DNA from: Oscillospiraceae bacterium
Lineage (GTDB): Bacteria > Bacillota > Clostridia > Oscillospirales > Oscillospiraceae
Length of the DNA stretch: 56,164 nt
Assembly (NCBI GenBank): GCA_017937195.1
Contig: JAGBEA010000027.1
Span: forward strand, 1 to 56,164
Reading direction: 5' to 3'
Made by a program: the position numbers and the translations under genes. Positions 42,893 to 51,473 of the stretch are shown here, piece after piece (positions within the stretch are counted from its first letter, which is position 1; every line of letters begins with the position of its first letter). Under the pieces are notes generated by a model. The model was given only the letters and a program-made list of their open reading frames with translations. It had not been told where the DNA came from and ran no database searches.

Positions 42893-43387
42893 TCACACAT
42901 CCTGCGCCATCTCCCCCTCGCCGCTTAGCCCGGGGAACCCGTTCTGCCGCAGAGCTTCATAGGTGAGGATCGCCACAGAGTTGCTTAAATTGAGGCTGCG
43001 CGCCTCACTGCGCATAGGCAGGCGGATGCACCGCTCACGGTACTGCTGGCGCAGCTCCAGCGGCAGACCTGCCGTCTCCTTGCCGAAAAACAGCCAGCAA
43101 TCACCGGAGAATTCCGCCTCGCAGTAGGCTCTCGGCGCTTTGGTGGTGGCCAGCCACAGATCCTGCTGTGCCTCGGGATGAGCAGCAAAGAAGGCGTCCA
43201 GATTCTCATAATCCTGCACCTGCACCAGATGCCAGTAATCCAATCCGGCACGCTTGACGGCACGGTCGGAAATATCGAAGCCCAGCGGACGGATCAGGTG
43301 GAGAGATGCGCCGGTGGCGGCGCATGTGCGGGCAATGTTTCCGCAGTTCTGCGGGATCTCCGGCTCCACAAGAACGATGTGCAGCAT
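42893..43387 (-). CDS. trmL: tRNA (cytidine/uridine-2'-O-)-methyltransferase TrmL
   Basis: TrmL methylates the ribose of the wobble base 34 in certain leucine tRNAs. The 164-residue SPOUT enzyme shows [20 protein letters not shown] at the start, FGKETAGLP near 102, and [19 protein letters not shown] near 132 that forms the knot. GGGGAGGG precedes the ATG. A tRNA-Leu(TAA) gene, a plausible substrate, lies at 55855. It precedes pgk by 35 bases and may share a transcript. Confidence 0.94.
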   Translation of the reverse strand: MLHIVLVEPEIPQNCGNIARTCAATGASLHLIRPLGFDISDRAVKRAGLDYWHLVQVQDYENLDAFFAAHPEAQQDLWLATTKAPRAYCEAEFSGDCWLFFGKETAGLPLELRQQYRERCIRLPMRSEARSLNLSNSVAILTYEALRQNGFPGLSGEGEMAQDV

Positions 43388-43751
43388 ATCGATCCCTCCC
43401 CTTGCTAAACCCTCGGTTTTTCGAAAAAGTTGCCGTTTTCCGCATTATGTCACCCAAAAACAGCTATTTTGTCTGCCGTTCTGCGCGAACAGTGCCTATT
43501 GTAATGCAAACAAACAAGAAATTCAACTATAAATTAATGATTTTGCCAATTTTTTCTCAAAAACATAAAACTTTGCAGGTGGATTGTGGGAAAAACGAGC
43601 AGTTTGAACGAAGTTGACGAAAAAATCCCACCAAAAAAGCAGCGGGGAATCGGGCGAAAAAAATTATTGCCGAAAATTTCGCTGAAAATACTGGATTTTC
43701 CCACAGAGCCTGCTATAATGGTAGCAGTACTTTGAAGGGGGTCATGCTGTT
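43388..43751. other. AT-rich gap between trmL and glmU
   Basis: No gene is seen in these 364 bases. The stretch is strongly AT-rich compared with its flanks. It separates divergent genes, so it should contain both promoters. A TATAAT at 43714-43719 lies before the glmU start, and no clear -35 accompanies it. Near the trmL end a short CCTCGGTTTTTCG stretch is noted but forms no hairpin. Confidence 0.6.
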
Positions 43752-44858
43752 ATGTCCGTTTCCATCGCTGTTGTTAACCTGAAAAATATGACTGTCCCCT
43801 CGGAGAAACCGCTGATGCTGCGTGAGCTGCTGTTCTGCCCTGTATTGACTTGGGTGTGTCAGGAGCTGTCTGACCGCGGCGTGGAGCGGTTTTTTATCAT
43901 TTGCGACGAAGCTTGGCGCGAGGATGCCGTTTCCGCCGTGGCAGGTTTCGACGGCGCGCAGGTCTTCACCGACCTTGCAAACGCCCTCTGCTCTGCCGAG
44001 GGGGATGTGCTGGTGATCCCCTCCGCCGTTTTACCGGTGGACGCCTTTGCCGCGTCACCGCTGTATGTAGCCGATGCCGCCGCGCTGTGTAAGTCCGGCG
44101 ATGCGGCGCAGCGCCCCGATGGCAGCCGCGAGAGCGAGATCTCCTTCCTGCCGGTACGCAGCGCATTGGAGCTGCAGCGCGCGATGCCGCTGTGCCGCGA
44201 CTGTATCGTGCAGCGCCACACCGCAGGCGGTGTTACGATCATCGATCCTGCCAACACCTATATTGATCCCCGCTGCGTCATCGGCGAGGGCGTGACCGTT
44301 CTGCCCGGCACCATTCTGCGGGGCAAGACCGTCATCGGCCGCGGCTGTGAGATCGGGCCCAATTCTATGATCCGTGACTGCACCGTGGGCGAGTATACCA
44401 CCGTCAACGCATCGCAGCTCAACGAGAGCCGCGTAGGCAATCACACCACCGTAGGTCCTTTCACCTATGTGCGCCCCAAGTGCGTCATCGGCGACCACTG
44501 CCGCGTGGGCGACTTCGTGGAGGTGAAGAACTCGGTGATCGGCAACGGCACCAAGATCTCCCACCTGACCTATGTGGGCGACAGCGATGTGGGCGAAAAG
44601 GTGAACTTCGGGTGCGGCACCGTTACCACCAACTATGACGGACACCGCAAGTTCCGCTGCACCATCGGCGACAACGTATTTTTGGGCTGCAACACCAATC
44701 TGGTGGCGCCCGTTACGGTAGGGGACGGCGCGTACACCGCCGCCGGCTCCACCGTCACCGAGGATGTGCCTGCCGACGCGCTGGCCATTGCCCGGGAGAA
44801 GCAGACCAACAAGCCCGGCTGGGCAGCCAGCTTCCGCAAGGGCTGGGAAAAGAAGTGA
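43752..44858 (+). CDS. glmU: GlmU-like acetyltransferase with degenerate N-terminal domain
   Basis: Standard GlmU (about 456 residues) acetylates glucosamine-1-phosphate with its C-terminal left-handed beta-helix and uridylates it with its N-terminal domain. Here the beta-helix is intact: DPRCVIGEGVTVLPGTIL near 175, YVRPKCVIGDHCRVGDFVEV near 238, and the catalytic His271 in SHLTYVGDSDVG, then GTVTTNYDG. The N-terminal part is only about 160 residues and has no LAAGxGTRM nucleotide loop. So it is probably an acetyltransferase only, and uridylation would need another enzyme. prs follows, as in Bacillus. Confidence 0.8.
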   Translation: MSVSIAVVNLKNMTVPSEKPLMLRELLFCPVLTWVCQELSDRGVERFFIICDEAWREDAVSAVAGFDGAQVFTDLANALCSAEGDVLVIPSAVLPVDAFAASPLYVADAAALCKSGDAAQRPDGSRESEISFLPVRSALELQRAMPLCRDCIVQRHTAGGVTIIDPANTYIDPRCVIGEGVTVLPGTILRGKTVIGRGCEIGPNSMIRDCTVGEYTTVNASQLNESRVGNHTTVGPFTYVRPKCVIGDHCRVGDFVEVKNSVIGNGTKISHLTYVGDSDVGEKVNFGCGTVTTNYDGHRKFRCTIGDNVFLGCNTNLVAPVTVGDGAYTAAGSTVTEDVPADALAIAREKQTNKPGWAASFRKGWEKK

Positions 44859-44930
44859 GTTACAGTCAGCGACTGCTCTATATCATTACCAGGAGAGAAA
44901 ATTTTTTGAAATAAGAGAGAAAGCGAGTGT

Positions 44931-45899
44931 GTGACAAAAATGATTTCTCATGGCAAGGACATTAAGATTTTTACCGGAAGCTCCAACCCCGCTCTGGCAG
45001 CGGAGATCTGCAAGATCATCGGCACCAAGCTGGGTGAGGCAGAAGTGAAGACCTTTGCCGACGGCGAGGTTTCCGTTTCTCTGTATGAGACCGTCCGCGG
45101 CAGCGACGTGTTCCTCATCAACCCCACCTGCAACCCCGTCAACAACAGCCTGATGGAGCTGCTGATTATGATCGATGCGTGCAAGCGCGCCTCCGCAGGC
45201 CGTATCACCGCTGTGATCCCCTACTTCGGCTACGCCCGTCAGGACCGCAAGGCCAAGAGCCGCGATCCCATCTCCGCCAAGCTGGTGGCCAATATGCTGA
45301 CCGCGGCCGGCGCTGACCGTGTGCTGACTATGGATCTGCACGCTGACCAGATTCAGGGCTTCTTTGATATTCCTGTGGACAACCTGCGCGGCAATCCCAT
45401 CTTCGTGGACTACTATGCCAAGAAGTTCGGTGAGCGCTGCGAGGAGATGGTGGTGGTCTCCCCCGACGTGGGCAGCGTTGCCCGCGCCCGTATCTTCGCC
45501 CAGAAGCTGCATATGAGCCTTGCCATCGTGGACAAGCGCCGCCAGAAGGCCAACCAGTGCGAGGTGATGAACGTCATCGGCGATGTGGCCGGCAAGGAGT
45601 GCATCATCTTCGACGATATGGTGGATACCGCCGGTTCTCTGTGCAACGCCGCCAAGGCCATCGTGGAGGTGGGCGGTGCCAAGGCCGTTTACGCCTGTGC
45701 CTCTCACGGCATTCTGTCCGGTCCTGCCATTGAGCGTCTGAACAGCAGCGTGATCTCCGAGCTGGCTCTGCTGAACACTATCCCCACCAAGTTCGGCGCC
45801 GAGTGCACCAAGGCCAGATACCTGTCTGTGGGTCCTATGTTCGCCGAGGCTATCGAGCGCATCTATCAGGAAATTTCTATCGCTAAGCTGTTCAACTAA
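44931..45899 (+). CDS. prs: Ribose-phosphate pyrophosphokinase
   Basis: Prs makes PRPP from ribose-5-phosphate and ATP for nucleotide, histidine and NAD synthesis. The 322-residue product has KIFTGSSNPALA near 10, DVFLINPT near 64, DRKAKSRDPISAKLVA near 101 (flexible loop), DLHADQIQGFFDIPVDN near 132 and the PRPP loop CIIFDDMVDTAGSL near 224. GTG 44931 or ATG 44940 could start it; both have weak sites. It lies 72 bases after glmU. Confidence 0.96.
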   Translation: MTKMISHGKDIKIFTGSSNPALAAEICKIIGTKLGEAEVKTFADGEVSVSLYETVRGSDVFLINPTCNPVNNSLMELLIMIDACKRASAGRITAVIPYFGYARQDRKAKSRDPISAKLVANMLTAAGADRVLTMDLHADQIQGFFDIPVDNLRGNPIFVDYYAKKFGERCEEMVVVSPDVGSVARARIFAQKLHMSLAIVDKRRQKANQCEVMNVIGDVAGKECIIFDDMVDTAGSLCNAAKAIVEVGGAKAVYACASHGILSGPAIERLNSSVISELALLNTIPTKFGAECTKARYLSVGPMFAEAIERIYQEISIAKLFN

Positions 45900-45920
45900 A
45901 TAAATCTGTGTTATAATGAG

Positions 45921-45947
45921 GGGGCTGCCGTAGGGCAGTCCCCTTTT
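45921..45947 (+). terminator. Terminator of the glmU-prs unit
   Basis: GGGGCTGCC pairs with GGCAGTCCCC with one bulge, followed by TTTT. A TATAAT with an upstream TG (45909-45917) sits right before it; whether it is a real promoter for pth is unclear. Confidence 0.6.
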
Positions 45948-45971
45948 ACTGTAACCAAGGAGTGGATCCGT

Positions 45972-46565
45972 ATGTTTTTTAATCGCAATAAAACCGGCGG
46001 CGTAACGTGGCTGGTGGTGGGCTTGGGCAACCCCGGCTCCAAATATGAGAGCACGCGGCATAATATGGGCTTTTTGGCTGTGGATATGCTGGCGGAGAAG
46101 GAAAAATTCAAGTTCAACAAGCTGCGCTTCAAGGCATGGACCGCCACCTGCCAGCTGGGCGGGGAGAAGGTGCTGGTGATGAAGCCCCAGACCTATATGA
46201 ATCTGTCCGGTGAATCTGTGGGCGAGGCGGCGCGTTTTTATAAGATCCCCCCGGAACACGTGCTGGTCATCAGCGACGATATCGCCCTGCCTACCGGCAA
46301 GCTGCGCATCCGCGCATCCGGCAGCGCCGGCGGTCACAACGGGCTGAAGAACATCATCCAGCATCTGGGCAGCGATAAGTTCCCCCGCATCAAGGTAGGC
46401 GTAGGTTCGCCTCAGCAGGCGGGCTACGAGGTGGTGGACTGGGTCATCGGCAAGCCTATGGGCGAGGATCAGAAGGTGCTGCTGGAGGCGCTGGAAAAGG
46501 CCGCCGACGCCATCAGCGTGGTGATCGCGCAGGGTCCCGACCGCGCTATGAACCGCTTTAACTGA
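45972..46565 (+). CDS. pth: Peptidyl-tRNA hydrolase
   Basis: Pth frees tRNA from peptidyl-tRNA that drops off ribosomes. The 197-residue enzyme has VVGLGNPGSKYESTRHNMGF near residue 15 with the catalytic His, KPQTYMNLSGE near 74, DDIALPTGKLRIR near 102 and GSAGGHNGLKNII near 118. AAGGAG precedes the ATG. It lies upstream of mfd as in Bacillus. Confidence 0.96.
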   Translation: MFFNRNKTGGVTWLVVGLGNPGSKYESTRHNMGFLAVDMLAEKEKFKFNKLRFKAWTATCQLGGEKVLVMKPQTYMNLSGESVGEAARFYKIPPEHVLVISDDIALPTGKLRIRASGSAGGHNGLKNIIQHLGSDKFPRIKVGVGSPQQAGYEVVDWVIGKPMGEDQKVLLEALEKAADAISVVIAQGPDRAMNRFN

Positions 46566-46673
46566 GCAGAAAACATCCGTATGAACGGGTCTTAACATTC
46601 ATAAACTATGTGCATACCCTCCCCCATCCGCTGCGGGGAGGGCAATACCGCGTGGAGAAAGGAGGTGGCTGCG

Positions 46674-49600
46674 GTGAACGGTCTTTTGCAGGAGCTGCTG
46701 ACGCTCAAGGAAATACGGGAGCTGACCGACCATCTGGCGCAGGCCCACAGCGCCGCTATGGTGACGGGCCTCTCGCCGGTGCATCGTGCGCAGATCGCCG
46801 CAGCCGCCGTGCAGCAGCTGCGCCGCCCCCTTTTGATGCTGTGCGCCGATGAGGCGGAGTGCCGCCGCGCCGCAGGCGATCTGCAGGTGCTGCTGGGCAG
46901 CTCCCCCGTGGTGCTGCCCGGACGGGAGATCCAGCTGCGCCCCACCGCAGCCGCCAGCCGTGGCTGGGAGTACCGGCGGCTGGAGGCACTGCACAAACTG
47001 GTGCAAGGGCAGTGCGCCGTGGTGGTTGCCACCCCCGACGCCCTTGTGCAGCGGTGCATCCCGCCCCACGTTTTACGTGATACCGCTATGACACTGCGCG
47101 TAGGGGAGCGGCACGACATCGCCGCCCTTGTGCAGCATTTGACGCGGGCAGGCTACACCCGCGCCGATGCGGTGGAGGGCTGCGGTCAGTTCGCGTTACG
47201 CGGCGGTATTTTGGACATCTACTCCCCCGGTGCGGAAACCGCGGTGCGCTGCGAGTTTTTTGACGATGAGATCGACTCTATGGGCGAGTTCGATGTGGGC
47301 ACACAGCGCCGGATCCGCAACTGCAGCGAATCGCTGATCCTGCCGGCAGGCGAGGTACTGCCCTATCACAGCGCTACCGGCGCCGAACACGCGGCGCTGC
47401 GCTTGGAGGCGGCGGCCAAAAAGCTTGCGCGCAAATCCGGCACGGAGCAGCTGCAGCAATCGCTGTTGAATGACGCCGAAGCGCTGCGGCAGGGTATCGT
47501 CACCGCCAGCGACCGCTACATCGCCGCCGTATATGAAGGAAAATACTGCGCGCTGGACTATCTGTCCGGCGACACGCTGATCTGCGTCAGCGAGAGCAGC
47601 CGCGTCAGCGAGGCGCTGCGGGGTTGGCTGTGGCAGCTGAAGGAGGATCTCTCCACAGCTGTGGAAAACGGCTGGGCCGCCGGCGAACTGGCAGACCCTG
47701 CGCTGAGCGAGGAGGAACTGACAGAAAAACTGGCGCGCTTCCCCGTGTGCCAGATGGAGAGCCTGCCCACCAGCCGCTTTTTGCTGACACCTACCCTGCT
47801 TTTGCACCTCAACGCCAAGCAGCTGGCCAGCTACGGCGGCTCGCTGGAGACCGCCTGCACCGATATGGTCCACTACCTTACCTCCGGCTATCGGGTGTTG
47901 GTGCTGTGCGGCGGCAAGGTGCGCGCGGAGAATCTGCAGACACTGCTGCGGGAGAAAAATATCCCCGCCGCGCTGGATTTCGGCGGCGAGGCTATCCCCC
48001 AAAAGGGGCAGGTGGTGATCTCGCTGGGCGCATTGAGCGCAGGCAGTGAGTATCCGGGGCTGAAGCTTGCCATTTTGACAGAGGGTCAGCTGACCACCGT
48101 TTCCGCCGGCAAAAAGCCGCGGCGGCAGAGCAATGATCCTACGCGGCAGAAGCTGCAGTCCTATGCCGACCTGACCCCCGGCGATCTGGTGGTGCACACC
48201 CACCACGGCATCGGCCGCTTTGTGGGCATCATCCGTATGCCGGTGGACGGCGTAGAAAAAGACTATATCAAAATCGCCTACGCAGGCAGCGATTTTCTCT
48301 ATGTGCCTGCCACCTCGCTGGATCTGGTGAGCAAATACATCGGCGGCGGCGAGGATACGGAGCGCACCAAGCTGCACAAGCTGGGCGGCACGGAATGGGC
48401 GCGCACCACCTACAAGGCCAAAGCAGCCGCGCAGGATCTTGCCCGCGAGCTGATCCAGCTGTACGCCCAGCGCCAGCGGTTGGCAGGCTTTGCCTTCTCC
48501 CCCGATTCGCCGTGGCAGCAGGAGTTTGAGGACTCCTTTGACTACACGGAGACCGAGGATCAGCTGCGCGCCATTGCCGAGATCAAGTCCGATATGGAGC
48601 GTGCCGTGCCGATGGATCGCCTTTTGTGCGGCGATGTGGGCTACGGTAAGACGGAGGTGGCGCTGCGGGCGGTGATGAAGTGCATTATGGACGGCAAGCA
48701 GGCCGCCATTCTCGTGCCCACCACCGTGCTGGCGCAGCAGCACTATGTGACCGCTATGAGCCGGTTCCGCAGCTTCCCCGTCACCATTGAGGTGCTCAGC
48801 CGTTTCCGCAGTCCCAAGCAGGTCAAGGATATCCTGCAGCGCACCCGCGAGGGGCGAGTGGATCTGCTGATCGGCACCCACAAGCTGCTGCAAAAGAATG
48901 TGGAATTCAAGGACTTGGGTCTGCTGATTATCGACGAAGAGCAGCGCTTCGGCGTGAAGCACAAGGAGAATCTGCGTGAGCGGGCGCGGCAGGTGGATAC
49001 GCTGACGCTGTCCGCCACCCCCATCCCCCGCACGCTGAATATGGCGCTGTCCGGCATCCGCGATATGAGCGTCATTGAAGAGCCTCCCCAGAACCGGCAG
49101 GTGGTGCAGACCTACGTGCTGGAGCACGAATGGAACGTGCTGGCAGAGGCTATGCGCCGCGAGCTTGCCCGCGGTGGGCAGATCTACTATCTGCACAATC
49201 GGGTGGACAACATCGAATCCACCGCCGCACGGCTGCGGCAGATGCTGGGCGAGGACACGGTGATCGCCACCGCCCACGGCAAAATGGGCGAGCAGGAGCT
49301 CAGCCGCGTGATGCAGCAGATGGCGGACGGCGAGATCCAAATATTGGTATGCACCACCATCATCGAAACCGGCATCGACATTCCCAATGTGAACACGCTG
49401 ATCATCGAGGACGCCGACCGGATGGGGCTTGCCCAGCTCCACCAGATCCGCGGACGCATCGGGCGCAGTGCCCGCCGCGCCTACGCCTATCTCACCTACC
49501 GTCCCGGCAAGATTTTGACGGAGGTAGCTGCCAAGCGCTTGAGCGCCATCCGCGCCTATGTGGATTTCGGCTCCGGTTTCAAGATCGCTATGCGGGATCT

Positions 49601-50231
49601 GGAGATCCGCGGCGCCGGCAATCTGCTGGGTCCGGAGCAGTCCGGCTATATGATGAGCGTGGGCTACGATATGTACCTGAAGCTTTTGGGCGATGCGATG
49701 CTGGAGCAGCAGGGTCGGGCAAAGGAGATCCTCCCGGATTGCTCTGCCGACCTGACAGTGTCGGCACACATCCCCGAGCGGTATGTCTCCTCCGCTGAGC
49801 AGCGGATGGACCTCTACCGCCGCATTGCCGCCATCCGCACCGCAGAGGACTCCGCCGAGCTTCTGGATGAAATGCTGGACCGTTTCGGTGAGGCGCCCAA
49901 GGCGGTGATGGCGCTGCTGGATGTGGCGCTGCTGCGGGCAGCCGCCGCGCAGGAGGGCATCTGCGACATTACACAAAAAGAACAAAAGCTGATCATCAGC
50001 TTTACCGATGCCGTGTGCGTACCGGCGCTGATGGGGGTATGCTCCATGGGCTTCTGGTCGCGCAAGGTGCTGCTGTCCGCCGGCGAAAAGCCGAAGCTGA
50101 CAGTCCACCTGCAGCCCAAGGAAAGCGGCCTTGCCTGCGCCGTCAAGCTGGTGGAGGAGCTGCGGCTGAAGCGGCAGGAATCGGAACAGACACAAACCAA
50201 CCAAGACAATCAGAAAGGAACAACACTATGA
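46674..50231 (+). CDS. mfd: Transcription-repair coupling factor Mfd
   Basis: Mfd removes RNA polymerase stalled at DNA lesions and recruits UvrA. The 1185-residue product has the UvrB-like N-terminal module (about 1-400), the RNA-polymerase-interaction domain (GDLVVHTHHGIGRFVGI near 503), the helicase (Walker A GDVGYGKTEVALRA near 652, DEEQRFGV near 755) and the C-terminal TRCF region. I chose GTG 46674 (VNGLLQELL) because AAAGGAGG is 8 bases before it. Its last codons overlap the next gene by 4. Confidence 0.95.
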   Translation: MNGLLQELLTLKEIRELTDHLAQAHSAAMVTGLSPVHRAQIAAAAVQQLRRPLLMLCADEAECRRAAGDLQVLLGSSPVVLPGREIQLRPTAAASRGWEYRRLEALHKLVQGQCAVVVATPDALVQRCIPPHVLRDTAMTLRVGERHDIAALVQHLTRAGYTRADAVEGCGQFALRGGILDIYSPGAETAVRCEFFDDEIDSMGEFDVGTQRRIRNCSESLILPAGEVLPYHSATGAEHAALRLEAAAKKLARKSGTEQLQQSLLNDAEALRQGIVTASDRYIAAVYEGKYCALDYLSGDTLICVSESSRVSEALRGWLWQLKEDLSTAVENGWAAGELADPALSEEELTEKLARFPVCQMESLPTSRFLLTPTLLLHLNAKQLASYGGSLETACTDMVHYLTSGYRVLVLCGGKVRAENLQTLLREKNIPAALDFGGEAIPQKGQVVISLGALSAGSEYPGLKLAILTEGQLTTVSAGKKPRRQSNDPTRQKLQSYADLTPGDLVVHTHHGIGRFVGIIRMPVDGVEKDYIKIAYAGSDFLYVPATSLDLVSKYIGGGEDTERTKLHKLGGTEWARTTYKAKAAAQDLARELIQLYAQRQRLAGFAFSPDSPWQQEFEDSFDYTETEDQLRAIAEIKSDMERAVPMDRLLCGDVGYGKTEVALRAVMKCIMDGKQAAILVPTTVLAQQHYVTAMSRFRSFPVTIEVLSRFRSPKQVKDILQRTREGRVDLLIGTHKLLQKNVEFKDLGLLIIDEEQRFGVKHKENLRERARQVDTLTLSATPIPRTLNMALSGIRDMSVIEEPPQNRQVVQTYVLEHEWNVLAEAMRRELARGGQIYYLHNRVDNIESTAARLRQMLGEDTVIATAHGKMGEQELSRVMQQMADGEIQILVCTTIIETGIDIPNVNTLIIEDADRMGLAQLHQIRGRIGRSARRAYAYLTYRPGKILTEVAAKRLSAIRAYVDFGSGFKIAMRDLEIRGAGNLLGPEQSGYMMSVGYDMYLKLLGDAMLEQQGRAKEILPDCSADLTVSAHIPERYVSSAEQRMDLYRRIAAIRTAEDSAELLDEMLDRFGEAPKAVMALLDVALLRAAAAQEGICDITQKEQKLIISFTDAVCVPALMGVCSMGFWSRKVLLSAGEKPKLTVHLQPKESGLACAVKLVEELRLKRQESEQTQTNQDNQKGTTL

Positions 50232-51304
50232 AACGATTCATCGCTATGCTGGCGGCAACGATCCTGATGGTCACGCTGGTGGCCACCATCGAAACGCGCA
50301 ATGGCACGCGCAGTGACGGTCTGTACTATCAGGTCACCGGCATCCGCCCCGACGCCCGAATGGTGAAGGTCAACGGCGACGCCGTCAGCGCCGAGGAATA
50401 TCTCTACTGGCTGGCATCGGTGTGCGAGTATCTGTACTCCTATTCCGGCGGTACCATCGATTTCTCCGCCCAAATCACCGACGATATGACCTATGGCGAG
50501 TATGCCAAGGCCGACGCGCTGGAGACGGTGAAACTGTACGCTGTGACCCGCCAGTGGGCAAAGGAGGCGGGCGTCACGCTGACCGAGGCCGACCGCAAGG
50601 CACTGCAGCAGCAGCGCCAGCAGTATATCGGCTACTACGGCAGCGAGGAGGTCTATCTGCAGCAGGTGGAACTGCTGGGCATCAATGAAGAGCTGCTGCA
50701 GAGCATTGACAGTACCCCTTATCTCTACAACAATATTTACGCTCTCTTCTCCGACAAGACCAGCAGCCTCTATCCCGGCGAAAAGGCGCTGCAGGACTAT
50801 GCCGACGAGATGGGCTATGTAACGGCACAGCTGCTCTTTATTTCCACCGCCGGATTGGATGACACCGCCAAGGCGGACGCGCTGGCAAAGGCGCAGAGCT
50901 TCGCCCGGCAGATGAAGGATGCCGCCGACAAGCAGGCGATGTACGAAACACTGGCAGCCCAGCTGGGTTTTACCACCGACCCCGCCGGCTTGACCTTTGA
51001 ACCCAGCACCTCCGATGCCGCCGTTTGTCAGGCGGTGAAGGCTATGAATGTGGGCGAAGTCAGCAGCGTCATCGAAGGTGACGGTGGCTACTACATCGCG
51101 CTGCGGATGGACACAAATTATGATTCCTTAACGGAAGAACTTTTCAATATTCGCTTGCAGGAACGCATCGATAGTGCTAAAGTAGACAGTAGCGGAAAGC
51201 TCTACACCAATCTGGACGCCGCCGAGTTCTATACGGCCCTGAATGCTGCGCGGGCCGAGCTGCTGGCCAAGCAGACCGCCCAATCCCAGAGCGGCACGAA
51301 CTGA
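50228..51304 (+). CDS. Peptidyl-prolyl isomerase/foldase-like secreted protein
   Basis: The 358-residue protein has an N-terminal signal or anchor (KRFIAMLAATILMVTLVAT) and a SurA/PrsA-like helical chaperone part: VKVNGDAVSAEEYLYWLAS near 46, then helices EAGVTLTEADRKALQQQRQQ. A possible degenerate parvulin-type segment around 230-300 (AQLLFISTAG, LAAQLGFT, NVGEVSSVIEGDGGYYIAL) follows. It has no lipobox. The ATGA overlap with mfd means they are coupled. Such a gene follows mfd in many Clostridia, and its substrate is unknown. Confidence 0.8.
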   Translation: MKRFIAMLAATILMVTLVATIETRNGTRSDGLYYQVTGIRPDARMVKVNGDAVSAEEYLYWLASVCEYLYSYSGGTIDFSAQITDDMTYGEYAKADALETVKLYAVTRQWAKEAGVTLTEADRKALQQQRQQYIGYYGSEEVYLQQVELLGINEELLQSIDSTPYLYNNIYALFSDKTSSLYPGEKALQDYADEMGYVTAQLLFISTAGLDDTAKADALAKAQSFARQMKDAADKQAMYETLAAQLGFTTDPAGLTFEPSTSDAAVCQAVKAMNVGEVSSVIEGDGGYYIALRMDTNYDSLTEELFNIRLQERIDSAKVDSSGKLYTNLDAAEFYTALNAARAELLAKQTAQSQSGTN

Positions 51305-51388
51305 CCCGTTTTCTTTCGTCGATATGACGGATAGACTGCAGTTTTACTGCCCATTATCACGATTTTTTCGGAAAAAGGAAACTTTTGG

Positions 51389-51417
51389 TTGCTACTGTGA
51401 GAAAAATTGGCTATGAT
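51389..51417 (+). promoter_or_regulatory. Sigma-A promoter for thlA
   Basis: TTGCTA (51389-51394) and TATGAT (51412-51417) are 17 bases apart. Confidence 0.55.
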
Positions 51418-51430
51418 GGTGTCATCATAG
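51411..51430. promoter_or_regulatory. Palindrome over the thlA -10 region
   Basis: CTATGATG and CATCATAG are perfect complements around GTGT and overlap the -10 and start region. Likely operator for an unknown repressor. Confidence 0.45.
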
Positions 51431-51473
51431 TGATTTTTGATAGAACAAATTACATTTAGGAGGAAAAACTTTC

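Noticed and set aside
45909-45917. TATAAT with upstream TG as a promoter for pth.
   Set aside because: Transcription would start inside the terminator stem, so a chance match is as likely.
44886-46598. A 570-codon minus-strand frame opposite prs and pth.
   Set aside because: Shadow frame; both plus-strand genes are certain.
47196-50204. A 1002-codon minus-strand frame opposite mfd.
   Set aside because: Antisense shadow of a GC-rich gene; composition is unlike a real protein and no ribosome site was found.
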